From Thiohalocapsa sp. PB-PSB1 (GTDB lineage Bacteria > Pseudomonadota > Gammaproteobacteria > Chromatiales > Chromatiaceae): a stretch of DNA of 64,000 nucleotides. Shown piece by piece: positions 25,394 to 34,604 of this stretch (the stretch's first letter is position 1; every line of letters starts with the position of its first letter). The notes under the pieces were generated by a model. It was not told where the DNA came from. It worked only from the letters and a program-made list of their open reading frames with translations, and made no database searches. The stretch is from assembly GCA_016745215.1 (NCBI GenBank), contig CP050890.1, forward strand, positions 7,333,001 to 7,397,000. The letters run 5' to 3'. Made by a program: the position numbers and the translations under genes.

Positions 25394-26968
25394 ATGCTGA
25401 AAGATCGATTGAGTCTGTTCTTTGTACTAATCCTACTGGCGGCGTTCGGGTCCTTTATGTACTGGGGCCTGGACTACACCAACCACAGCCACGTGATCCT
25501 ATTTACGCTGGCGACCATCTTCGGCCTGTTCATGGCCTTCAACATCGGCGGCAACGACGTCGCCAACTCCTTCGGCACCTCGGTTGGCGCCGGCACCCTG
25601 ACCATCCGCCAGGCCCTGTTCGTGGCGGCGATCTTCGAGGTTTCCGGGGCCATGATCGCCGGCGGGGCGGTGACCGACACCATCCGCAAGGGCATCGTCG
25701 ACCTGAGCACGCTCACCGGCGAGCCCGGCTTCGACCCGATGGACTTCGTCTACATCATGATGTCGGCGCTGTTCGCCGCGGCGCTCTGGCTGTTGATCGC
25801 CACCAAGCGCGGCTGGCCGGTGTCGACCACCCATTCGATCATCGGCGGCATCGTCGGCGCCTCGCTCACGCTCGGGTTCATCGCGCTGGACGGCAGCCGA
25901 TCGCTGGAAATGGTGCATTGGGGGCAGATTGGCACCATCGCCCTATCCTGGGTGATCTCACCGGTGCTCGGCGGGCTGGTCGCCTATATCCTGTTCTGCA
26001 ACATCAAGAAGTACATCCTCAACTACAACGACGAGGCGCAGGCGAGGCTGGACGAGATCAAGGCCGAGAAGAAGCGCCACAAGGAGGAGCACAAGAGCGC
26101 CTTCGAGCGCATGACCGAGCTGCAGCAGATCTCCTACACCCAGGCCATGGTGCGCGATGCGGCCACCGTGGAGCTGGAGGACAGGATGAAGGAGGACGAA
26201 TTCGAGTCCGACTACTACAGGGGCCTGGCCCGCATCGAGGCCAAGCGCGACGATGTGGCCGCCTTCCAGGCGCTGCAGACCTATGTGCCGCTGCTGGCCG
26301 CCTTGGGCGCGATGATCATCACCGCAATGCTGCTGTTCAAGGGGCTGAAGCACATGCACCTTGGCCTGTCGAACATCGACAATTATCTGATTATCGCCAT
26401 GGTCGGCGCCGCGGTCTGGATGGCCATCTACATCCTGGCGCGCACTCTGCGCGGCAGCAGCCTGGACCGTTCCACCTTCCTGCTGTTCAGCTGGATGCAG
26501 GTGTTCACGGCCTCGGGCTTCGCCTTCAGCCACGGCTCCAACGACATCGCCAACGCCATCGGACCGTTCGCGGCGGTGCTCGACGTGCTGCACTCCGGCG
26601 ACATCAATGCCCAGGCACCGGTTCCACCCATCGCCATGCTCTGCTTCGGCGTCGCGTTGATCGCCGGCCTCTGGTTCATCGGCAAGAACGTCATTGCCAC
26701 TGTCGGCACGCATCTGACCAAGATGCATCCGTCTTCGGGCTTCGCCGCCGAGCTGTCCGCCGCCGCCGTGGTCATCGGCGCCTCATCGCTGGGCATCCCG
26801 GTGTCGTCGACGCATATCCTGGTGGGCGCCGTGCTCGGCATCGGCATCTGCAACAGCTCCGCCAACTGGAATCTGATGAAGCCCATCGCCATGGCCTGGG
26901 TCATCACCCTGCCTGCCGCGGCCCTGATCGGCTCGCTGTCGTTCGTGGCCCTGCGGGCCATGTTCTGA
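25394..26968 (+). CDS. pit: PiT-family inorganic phosphate transporter
   Basis: This 524-aa inner-membrane phosphate:cation symporter carries both PiT signature repeats: FNIGGNDVANSFGTSVGAG near the N terminus (about 50-70) and FSHGSNDIANAIGPFAAV in the C-terminal half (about 377-395). About ten hydrophobic segments flank a central cytoplasmic charged loop (about 215-300, rich in E/K). The loop is longer than in E. coli PitA and resembles the PHO4 forms with coiled-coil inserts. A good ribosome-binding site (CAGGAGACC) precedes the ATG. The gene is complete. It lies within the set of phosphodiesterase and phosphatase genes and would import the phosphate they release. Confidence 0.92.
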   Translation: MLKDRLSLFFVLILLAAFGSFMYWGLDYTNHSHVILFTLATIFGLFMAFNIGGNDVANSFGTSVGAGTLTIRQALFVAAIFEVSGAMIAGGAVTDTIRKGIVDLSTLTGEPGFDPMDFVYIMMSALFAAALWLLIATKRGWPVSTTHSIIGGIVGASLTLGFIALDGSRSLEMVHWGQIGTIALSWVISPVLGGLVAYILFCNIKKYILNYNDEAQARLDEIKAEKKRHKEEHKSAFERMTELQQISYTQAMVRDAATVELEDRMKEDEFESDYYRGLARIEAKRDDVAAFQALQTYVPLLAALGAMIITAMLLFKGLKHMHLGLSNIDNYLIIAMVGAAVWMAIYILARTLRGSSLDRSTFLLFSWMQVFTASGFAFSHGSNDIANAIGPFAAVLDVLHSGDINAQAPVPPIAMLCFGVALIAGLWFIGKNVIATVGTHLTKMHPSSGFAAELSAAAVVIGASSLGIPVSSTHILVGAVLGIGICNSSANWNLMKPIAMAWVITLPAAALIGSLSFVALRAMF

Positions 26969-26988
26969 GTGCTCAGCCCGGTCTGTCG

Positions 26989-27252
26989 GGGTGCGTGCGC
27001 GAACGCGGTATCGCGCCCTGCGCCGACCTGATGCTCAACCACAGGGCCAGGGAACACGACCGGGCGCGGCGGGCACTCGCCGGCGATGCACAGTATCTCG
27101 ACTACGACCTGACCTACCCGGACCGGGAGCGACCGGATGCCTTCGAGCGCACGCTGCCGGAGATCTTCCCGGACGAGGCACCCCGCAGCCTCAACTTCGT
27201 GCCGGAGATGGCCGGCGGCGGACGCTGGGTTTGGACCACGTTCTATAGCCAT
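26989..27252 (+). pseudogene. Amylosucrase-like GH13 remnant
   Basis: About 88 residues begin RERGIAPCADLMLNHRAREHD and continue RALAGDAQYLDYDLTYPDRERPDAFERTLPEIFPD ... WVWTTFY. This matches the amylosucrase/GH13 segment that includes the region I-like D-x-x-x-N-H motif and E-x-x-L-x-E-V-F-P-D-x-A-P. Both ends are missing: it begins 20 bases after the pit stop and fades at 27252. It has no start codon. Confidence 0.65.
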
Positions 27253-27382
27253 CTAACACGCCGACGGTCGTATCCACCTGGCGCCCTACGGGCTGCGTTG
27301 GTTGGTGGGCGAAGGGGCGATCTGAACCGAGGCAGCGGAAATCAACCATCAGAGGGTCACAGGGTCAGAGACGGTTCTGAAG

Positions 27383-27570
27383 CATGGTTTCTTGCGGGTG
27401 CGCTGCGACACCTGCCACGCCGAGCAGTTGGTGGCGTCCAGCTGTCGCCGACGCTGCTTCTGCCCCCAGCCGCGGGGCGCGGCGCATGGTCGAGGGCGCG
27501 GCGCTGTTGGTCGATGAGGTGTTTCCCGAGCAGCCCGTACGCCAATGGGTGCTGAGCTTTCCGTATGGGA
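27383..27570 (+). pseudogene. IS91-like transposase zinc-binding domain remnant
   Basis: HGFLRVRCDTCHAEQLV and, after a frame change near 27473, GARRMVEGAALLVDEVFPEQPVRQWVLSFPY reproduce the N-terminal Cys-rich zinc-binding region of IS91-type transposases (usual C-x-S-C-G-A-R-R-M). The catalytic region is absent. Confidence 0.65.
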
Positions 27571-27820
27571 CACCCAGGTTCTTTGCAGGTTCTTTGACCA
27601 CGCTTCGCTTCTGCACTACGCTTAGCGCGACGGCGCGCACGCCCTAGGCGGCACCCTTCGCGTTCGATGAGTATCAAGCGCTCAAAAATGGCAAACAAAG
27701 CAGCATCGAAGAGACCTGAGCGGACGCGATCAACGAGCGTTTTCGAGCAAGCAAGACAAGATCTGCTCATCCAAGACCTGCTCATCAGGGCTGGAGACAC
27801 TCGATTCGGCACCATTCTCG

Positions 27821-27901
27821 AGGAAAACGGAGACAGACCACGTTTTCCACGTTTTACAGCATCGCGGTCATGCTGAAAAAAGTGGTCTGTCCCCGTTTTC
27901 T
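27821..27901. repeat. REPIN-like palindrome (GGGGACAGAC family)
   Basis: AGGAAAACGGAGACAGACC faces inverted GGTCTGTCCCCGTTTTC, with CCACGTTTTACAGCATCG between. It lies between two transposase remnants. The 150 bases before it contain an open but unrecognised frame. Confidence 0.75.
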
Positions 27902-27906
27902 GCTCC

Positions 27907-28582
27907 GTAGCCGAACGCTTTCAGGCCGTCTGGTCGCGCTTGAAGGTGCTGGCCGAAGTGGCTGACCTACTTCAGCGCGCCTGCGAACGCCTGGCCAAAG
28001 CCGAGCGCCTGAGCGTGCAATGGCTGGCCACCATCGCGTTCTTCTTCGCCACCGTGACTGCCAGGGTCGAGGCCCTTGAACGACCACCGGAACAGGAAGC
28101 GGCGGTCCTCGAGCCGCTCATCCCCGCCCTGTACCTCGAGCGCGTCGCTGCACGCAGCACGCGGGCCGAGATCCGACAACGCGTGCAAGCATCGAGTAGC
28201 GTATTGCTCGACGCGCTGCGTCAACCCGATCGTCCGCTGCAAAGTGGCGCCCGAGACGAGCGCGTAGGTCGAACAGGTTGCCGGCGCCTGCGCTGATGTG
28301 TTCCAACGCAGCAGTTCCTGTGTGGAAGGACGCAACGGCCAACTGGCGTTGTATCATCACGGCCGCCATCGTTTGAGTGACCGCAAGCTCGCCGCGCTCA
28401 CGGCCGTGCATCACTTCCACATCTGCCGCGCCGACGGCACGACGGCCGCCGAGCGTTTCTTTGGGCGAGCGCACCCCGCCCTGTTCGAGCGACTCCTACT
28501 AAGCGTGCCTTTGCCGCCGCGACCGCGACGACGCCGAACGCGCCCGCCGAAACCGGCCTACCTAACGCCGGCGGCGGCTTGA
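27907..28582 (+). pseudogene. DUF6399-type transposase, 3' remnant with frameshift
   Basis: The first frame gives VAERFQAVWSRLKVLAEVADLLQRACERL ... LEPLIPALYLERVA. At about 28265 the frame changes, and EQVAGACADVFQRSSSCVEGRNGQL, HRLSDRKLAALTAVHHFHI and RADGTTAAERFFGRAHP follow. The S-S-C-V-E-G-R-N and T-T-A-A-E-R-F-F motifs are typical of DUF6399 transposase-like proteins common in Proteobacteria. The 5' part is missing and it abuts the REPIN at 27901. Confidence 0.72.
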
Positions 28583-28752
28583 CAGCGGTGGCCGGAATTA
28601 TGAACAAGGCCGGCAAGATGCCACGGCAGCCCAAGCGTCAAGCCAACGTCATCCAACCGACTTAAATCCGTACGCACGGGCGGGGTATTCTTAACCATGG
28701 CCGTCCGCGGCCGCTCCCATGCCCTCCTCTACATCGATTCAAAGGTGATGTC

Positions 28753-29688
28753 ATGCCATCGCGAACCCTGCTTGCCGCCCTTGGTGCCCTCTGGGTCCTG
28801 GTGCTCACCACGCCGGTCTCGGCTAGTCCGATTCCGGCGTCCTCGGCCGTCCCTCAGACCCATGCCCACAACGACTACGAGCATCCCAATCCCCTGTATG
28901 ACGCCCTGTCGTGGGGCTTTATCAGCGCCGAGGCCGACATCTGGCTCTACCCCGCCGATAACGACAACCTGAGGGTCGCCCACGACCCGGTCGCCGATCC
29001 GACGACCCTGCCAACGCTCCAGGAGCTCTACCTCGACCCGCTGGTGCAGGAGTTCAATTCCAACTCGAATGGCGGCATCTACGCCGACGGCACGCCGCTG
29101 CACCTGCTGGTGGACATCAAGAGCGCCGACACCACGACCTATGCCCGCCTGCATGAGATCCTGAGCGAATACGCGGGTGCTAATCCTGGTCTTTTCACGA
29201 CCTTCACGAAGACGGGTCAGGACACTTGGGAGGTCGTCGAGGGTGCCGTCAACATCAGCATCTCGGGTAACCGCCCGCGGGCGGACATGGAGGAGCAGGA
29301 CGTACGCTATGCCGCCTATGACGGTCGCGCATCGGACATCGGCAGCGGCGCCTCATCGGACTTCATCCGCCTGATCAGCGACAACTGGAACACCTTCTTC
29401 GGCGACTTCGGCTGGGACGGCACCGGCACCATGCCCACCGACATCCTCACCGCCATCGACACCATCGTGGCGGAGGTCCATGACGAGGGCAAGCTGCTGC
29501 GCTTCTGGAATCTGCCCAATGATGGCCCGAACCTCTGGGGACCGCTGTTCGACGCCGATGTCGACTACATCAACACCGACGACCTCGCCGGCCTGTCCAG
29601 CTTCGTCCAGCAGCAGGTGCCGGTGCCGGCAACGGCACTGCTGCTGATGGTCGGCCTGCTCGGACTGTTGCGCGCCCGGCGGCGCTGA
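28753..29688 (+). CDS. PEP-CTERM phosphodiesterase-like protein (PI-PLC-like fold, AIM6-type)
   Basis: This 311-aa exported protein has a signal peptide (LLAALGALWVLVLTTPVSA), then THAHNDYEHPNPLYDALSWGFISAEADIWLY, with H-N-D-Y and E-x-D in place of the GDPD H-R-G and E-x-D. LRVAHDPV, LLVDIKS and a late LRFWNLPNDGPNLWGPLFDADVDYINTDD follow. This is the pattern of the AIM6-like/PI-PLC-like phosphodiesterase superfamily. The C terminus VPVPATALLLMVGLLGLLRARRR is a PEP-CTERM signal. AAAGGTG lies just upstream of the ATG. The gene is intact. It probably cleaves phosphodiesters of lipid headgroups outside the cell; substrate not predictable. Confidence 0.82.
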   Translation: MPSRTLLAALGALWVLVLTTPVSASPIPASSAVPQTHAHNDYEHPNPLYDALSWGFISAEADIWLYPADNDNLRVAHDPVADPTTLPTLQELYLDPLVQEFNSNSNGGIYADGTPLHLLVDIKSADTTTYARLHEILSEYAGANPGLFTTFTKTGQDTWEVVEGAVNISISGNRPRADMEEQDVRYAAYDGRASDIGSGASSDFIRLISDNWNTFFGDFGWDGTGTMPTDILTAIDTIVAEVHDEGKLLRFWNLPNDGPNLWGPLFDADVDYINTDDLAGLSSFVQQQVPVPATALLLMVGLLGLLRARRR

Positions 29689-30153
29689 TCGACTGGGCGC
29701 CGCGGGACGCCGATAGGGTCGATCATGACCGCGGTCGCGGCTTGGATTGGATGCTGCAGAGATGTTTAGGGGAATAGTTCAGAGTACGTTGACCCTGCAT
29801 GCTCCACACTGCCCTTGCCTCTGGATACCGAGGATCTGTGGTCGGCTGCTGCGTCCAGGGTAATCGGATGTATGATCAAGGCGACGCCGAGGGAGCGGTG
29901 TCGCCAGTCATCGGCGTCCAGAACTTGCTGATGCGGCCCTTGCCGCGCGGGGGGGCGGCGGCGATCCGCGTGCCGACTATCCAGCACGCGCTGGGCGCTG
30001 GCTCCCAAGCTTCGGAGACTGGGCAAACACTGCTGTAGCGCCGGAAAGGCGCCCTGCCGTAGGATCGGCCACGACCCTTACACCAGAACGCAACGAGACA
30101 ATCATGTCCGCAGTCCGGGCAGCGGGCGCGTGCGAAACCTTAGGCGACTCACA
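29689..30153. other. Gene-free stretch
   Basis: No supported gene, RNA or repeat was recognised. Short open frames here lack ribosome-binding sites and family similarity. Confidence 0.5.
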
Positions 30154-30315
30154 GCATCGAATATGCCCGTCATCATCTCCATGCTGAACAGCTACTCCGG
30201 TTGGGCGGTGGCGGCGGCCGGCTTCACCTTGCACAAAACGACCTGCTGATCTTCGACGACGCGAAGCACGCCATCGAGGACATCGCCGCGGCGTTGCAGG
30301 CGGGAACCAGGGGGG
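30154..30315 (+). pseudogene. PntB (transhydrogenase beta subunit) remnant
   Basis: ASNMPVIISMLNSYSGWAVAAAGFTL is the highly conserved PntB membrane/loop segment. It is followed, in another frame, by LLIFDDAKHAIEDIAAALQ, resembling the extreme C terminus of PntB (M-x-F-G-D-A-K-K-x-x-x-D-I). The large middle part is deleted. No pntA is seen. Confidence 0.6.
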
Positions 30316-30403
30316 CGAGATCGACAATCGGTCCACACACCGGGAATATATTGCCTTCTCCTACGGTCTCATAGGGAGATATTGTTCGCTAATCGGAGAT
30401 CTG

Positions 30404-31684
30404 ATGCTCAAGCTCAAACCCTCTTTCCTAGTTGCCATAGTCCTGGCTGGTAGCTCGATGGTGCTGTCGTCGATGACCACGGCGGCGCCGGCCGGTGCGC
30501 AATCCATCGTCCTCGGCATGGGCTGCTTTTGGGGCGCCGAGAAGCGCATGGCCGCCGTCCCCGGCGTACTCGATGTGGAGTCCGGTTACGCTGGCGGTGA
30601 CGCCGAGAAGGCCGGTTATCGGGATGTACTGAACCTCGAGAAGGCCATCGCCCGCGGACGCAGTAACGAGCGCAACCACGCCGAGGTCATCAAGGTGACC
30701 TTCGATCCCGAGCAGGTGTCTCTGGAGGAGGTCCTGATACAGTTTTGGCAGAATCACGACCCAACCCAGGGCGATCGCCAGGGCAACGACGTCGGCACCA
30801 ACTACCGCAGCGCTGTTTATACGACAAGCCCGGGACAACGCGCCGTTGTCACCGACACCCGAGATACTTACCAACAGGCGTTGACGGCGGCGGGCTTCGG
30901 GCCGATTACCACCGAGATCGCGCCGCTGAAGAACTACAACCGAGCCGAGGGCTATCACCAAGACTATCTGGTGAAGAATCCGAACGGCTACTGCGGCCTC
31001 GGAGGGACCGATGTGACCTACCCCGGCCAGCCGGAACAAGCGAAGCCCAAGGCGCTGATGGCAGCGGACCTGAACCGCGCGCGCCAGCTGGTGGTATTCG
31101 AGGCGGAGGAGTGTCCCTACTGCGCACTCTTCAAGCGCGATATCCTGTCCAGCTGGGCTTCCGAGGTGCCGGTGGTGACCACCTACGCGACGACGCCGCC
31201 CGACGGCTGGAAGCTCGCAAAGGCGCTCTTTGCGACGCCGACGACCGTGCTGTTCGAGAACGGCCGCGAGGTCTCCCGCTACACGGGCTACAAGGGCGAT
31301 CGAGAGCGCTTCTGGAAATGGCTCGGGCAACGCATCCTAACCCCGGAGCAGCGCCGCATCGCCTTCGAGAACGGCACCGAACGGCCCTTCACCGGCTCCC
31401 ATCTGGACGAGACGCGCCCTGGCTATTTTGCCGACCCGATTACCGGTGAGCCGCTGTTCCGCACCGACACCAAGTTCAAGAGCGGCACTGGTTGGCCGAG
31501 CTTCTTCCAGCCGGTGGCCGGCGCCGTGACGCTGCATGAGGACAGCTCTCATGGAATGCGTCGTGTGGAGGTCCGTAGCGCGAGTTCAGGCATCCATCTG
31601 GGCCACGTCTTCAACGACGGTCCACCGCCTACCGGGAAGCGCTATTGCATCAATGGGAATGTACTGGCGTTTGTGCCGGAGTGA
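30404..31684 (+). CDS. Exported MsrA-thioredoxin-like-MsrB fusion (methionine sulfoxide reductase)
   Basis: This 426-aa enzyme repairs oxidised methionine. After a signal or membrane leader (SFLVAIVLAGSSMVLSSMTTAAPAGA), the MsrA domain begins with GMGCFWGAEKR (catalytic Cys41) and contains the family segment NRAEGYHQDYL. A central thioredoxin-like segment has C-P-Y-C at 237-240. The MsrB domain follows (RTDTKFKSGTGWPSFF ... SGIHLGHVFNDGPPPTGKRYCING, catalytic Cys415). The Zn-binding CxxC pairs of many MsrB proteins are absent. In the well-known PilB fusion the thioredoxin domain is N-terminal; here it lies between the two reductases. Periplasmic location is inferred from the leader. CGGAG precedes the ATG. 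It appears monocistronic. Confidence 0.9.
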   Translation: MLKLKPSFLVAIVLAGSSMVLSSMTTAAPAGAQSIVLGMGCFWGAEKRMAAVPGVLDVESGYAGGDAEKAGYRDVLNLEKAIARGRSNERNHAEVIKVTFDPEQVSLEEVLIQFWQNHDPTQGDRQGNDVGTNYRSAVYTTSPGQRAVVTDTRDTYQQALTAAGFGPITTEIAPLKNYNRAEGYHQDYLVKNPNGYCGLGGTDVTYPGQPEQAKPKALMAADLNRARQLVVFEAEECPYCALFKRDILSSWASEVPVVTTYATTPPDGWKLAKALFATPTTVLFENGREVSRYTGYKGDRERFWKWLGQRILTPEQRRIAFENGTERPFTGSHLDETRPGYFADPITGEPLFRTDTKFKSGTGWPSFFQPVAGAVTLHEDSSHGMRRVEVRSASSGIHLGHVFNDGPPPTGKRYCINGNVLAFVPE

Positions 31685-31798
31685 TGGGGGCGCGTTGATC
31701 TTTGGTCGACGGAGGTTGGCGGTCAAGAGTTTTCCATGCCGCGTAGATTGCCACATCGGTCGCTAGGAAAGTGAATCTGGGGCCTCCGCCCTAAAAAA

Positions 31799-32050
31799 GC
31801 GCCCTAAAAAAAGACACCCACTTTAATCCGCCCACTTTAATCCGTTGGCACTGAAAAACTTAACTTCGGCGGAAAAGAAAAAAGAAAAAGACACTCGTTT
31901 TACCTTGCAATAAAGTGGGTGTCCTTTTTCCTTCTTTTGTGTCCTTTTTCCTTCTTTTTCCTCTTTTTTCCTCTTTTTTCCTCTCGTTGCCAATAAAGTG
32001 GGTGTCCTTTTTCCTTTGTTTTTCCTTTTGGTGTCCTTTTTCCTTTTTTT
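31799..32050. repeat. GGGTGTCCTTTTTCC repeat cluster (copy 3)
   Basis: AAAGACACCCACTTTAATCCG is followed by three to four inverted-orientation AAAGTGGGTGTCCTTTTTCC or GTGTCCTTTTTCC units with T/C-rich spacers. It runs directly into the long tandem array. Confidence 0.75.
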
Positions 32051-34320
32051 GCCGACGGCCCCAAGCTCATCGATCGAAAGACGTGCACACCAACCCATGC
32101 GCTCGGCTCTGGGTAGGAGCCCGCTTGCGGGCGACCGTCGCGATGGCCTCGGGCTCTCCGTCGCCCGCAAGCGGGCTCCTACCGGTCCCAGCGCGGCAAT
32201 GTCATCTCTGCCGACAGCCCCAAGCTCATCGAGCGAAAGACGTGCATACCAACCATACGTTCGGCCCTGGGTAGGAGACCGCTTGCGGGCGACCGTCGCG
32301 ATGGCCTCGGGCTCTCCGTCGCCCGCAAGCGGGCTCCTACCGGTCCCAGCGCGGCAATGTCATCTCTGCCGACAGCCCCAAGCTCATCGAGCGAAAGACG
32401 TGCATACCAACCATACGTTCGGCCCTGGGTAGGAGACCGCTTGCGGGCGACCGTCGCGATGGCCTCGGGCTCTCCGTCGCCCGCAAGCGGGCTCCTACCG
32501 GTCCCGGCACGGCAATGTCATCTCTGCCGACAGCCCCAAGCTCATCGAGCGAAAGACGTGCATACCAACCATACGTTCGGCCCTGGGTAGGAGACCGCTT
32601 GCGGGCGACCGTCGCGATGGCCTCGGGCTCTCCGTCGCCCGCAAGCGGGCTCCTACCGGTCCCGGCACGGCAATGTCATCTCTGCTGACAGCCCCAAGCT
32701 TATCGATCGAAAGATGTGCAGACCAACCCATGCGCTCGGCTCTGGGTAGGAGCCCGCTTGCGGGCGACCGTCGCGATGGCCTCGGTCTCTCCGTCGCCCG
32801 CAAGCGGGCTCCTACCGGTCCCGGCGCGGCAATGTCATCTCTGCCGACAGCCCCAAGCTCATCGAGCGAAAGACGTGCATACCAACCATACGTTCGGCCC
32901 TGGGTAGGAGCCCGCTTGCGGGCGACCGTCGCGATGGCCTCGGGCTCTCCGTCGCCCGCAAGCGGGCTCCTACCGGTCCCAGCGCGGCAATGTCATCTCT
33001 GCCGACAGCACCAAGCTCATCGATCGAAAGACGTGCACACCAACCCATGCGCTCGGCTCTGGGTAGGAGCCCGCTTGCGGGCGACCGTCGCGATGGCCTC
33101 GGTCTCTCCGTCGCCCGCAAGCGGGCTCCTACCGGTCCCGGCGCGGCAATGTCATCTCTGCCAACAGCACCAAGCTCATCGATCGAAAGACGTGCACACC
33201 AACCCATGCGCTCGGCTCTGGGTAGGAGCCCGCTTGCGGGCGACCGTCGCGATGGCCTCGGGCTCTCCATCGCCCGCAAGCGGGCTCCTACCGGTCCCGG
33301 CGCGGCAATGTCATCTCTGCCGACAGCACCAAGCTCATCGATCGAAAGATGTGCAGACCAACCCATGCGCTCGGCTCTGGGTAGGAGCCCGCTTGCGGGC
33401 GACCGTCGCGATGGCCTCGGTCTCTCCGTCGCCCGCAAGCGGGCTCCTACCGGTCCCGGCGCGGCAATGTCATCTCTGCTGACAGCCCCAAGCTTATCGA
33501 TCGAAAGATGTGCAGACCAACCCATGCGCTCGGCTCTGGGTAGGAGCCCGCTTGCGGGCGACCGTCGCGATGGCCTCGGGCTCTCCATCGCCCGCAAGCG
33601 GGCTCCTACCGGTCCCGGCGCGGCAATGTCATCTCTGCCGACAGCACCAAGCTCATCGATCGAAAGATGTGCAGACCAACCCATGCGCTCGGCTCTGGGT
33701 AGGAGCCCGCTTGCGGGCGACCGTCGCGATGGCCTCGGTCTCTCCGTCGCCCGCAAGCGGGCTCCTACCGGTCCCGGCGCGGCAATGTCATCTCTGCTGA
33801 CAGCCCCAAGCTTATCGATCGAAAGATGTGCAGACCAACCCATGCGCTCGGCTCTGGGTAGGAGCCCGCTTGCGGGCGACCGTCGCGATGGCCTCGGGCT
33901 CTCCATCGCCCGCAAGCGGGCTCCTACCGGTCCCGGCGCGGCAATGTCATCTCTGCCGACAGCCCAAAGCTCATCGATCGCAAGACCTGCACACCAACAA
34001 TACGCTCGGCTCTGGGTAGGAGCCCGCTTGCGGGCGACCGTCGCGATGGCCTCGGTCTCTCCGTCGCCCGCAAGCGGGCTCCTACCGGTCCCGGCGCGGC
34101 AATGTCATCTCTGCTGACAGCCCTAAGCTTATCGATCGAAAGATGTGCAGACCAACCCATGCGCTCGGCTCTGGGTAGGAGCCCGCTTGCGGGCGACCGT
34201 CGCGATGGCCTCGGGCTCTCCGTCGCCCGCAAGCGGGCTCCTACCGGTCCCGGCGCGGCAATGTCATCTCTGCCGACAGCCCCAGGCTCATCGATCGCAA
34301 GATGTGCACACCAACCATAC
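32050..34320. repeat. 14-copy ~159-bp tandem array of REPIN-like palindromes
   Basis: Each unit has a long inverted repeat (24-bp arms beginning GGTAGGAGCCCGCTTGC, loop of about 24 bases) and an ~85-bp spacer containing GCGGCAATGTCATCTCTGC, CAAGCTCATCGATCGAAAG and CAACCCATGCGCTCGGC. The palindromes start near 32111, 32270, 32426, 32585, 32745, 32903, 33062, 33221, 33380, 33539, 33698, 33857, 34015 and 34174. Copies 2-4 carry GAGACC in one arm. From about 33062, spacer and loop variants alternate, giving a ~318-bp two-unit period. Both strands stay open for long stretches, but this follows from the 159-bp (divisible by 3) period and is not coding evidence. Confidence 0.9.
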
Positions 34321-34604
34321 CCGTTTTCTCCCCGTTTTCTCCGATACCGACGCCGATAGCGGTAGCGCATGAGTCGGCAGGCGACACCCAAGCCAAAAAC
34401 CTGTTTAGCTTGCTTCTGCACCATCACTAAGCGGGCTTCCCTTGGCGCTCTTGGCGCCTTGGCGGTTGAACAATCAAGCGCCATGCGCCAAGGACACCGA
34501 CACAGAGCCCGGATGCTTCAGCTCTGCCACCGGGGCAGGATCGAATGCGGTCAGCAACCCACCGAAGCCGCGCAAAATTCAGCCCTACAGCCAGCGGGAA
34601 TAGC

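Noticed and set aside
25180..27555. 791-codon plus-strand frame over the pit gene
   Set aside because: It is an out-of-frame reading of pit; only its last part coincides with the amylosucrase remnant.
32812..34117. Overlapping 367- and 375-codon open frames on both strands inside the tandem array
   Set aside because: The ~159-bp period is a multiple of three, which keeps frames open; translations are pure repeats with no ribosome-binding site.
32050..34320. CRISPR-like array
   Set aside because: Units are ~159 bp with conserved, not unique, spacers and long palindromes; no cas genes are nearby.
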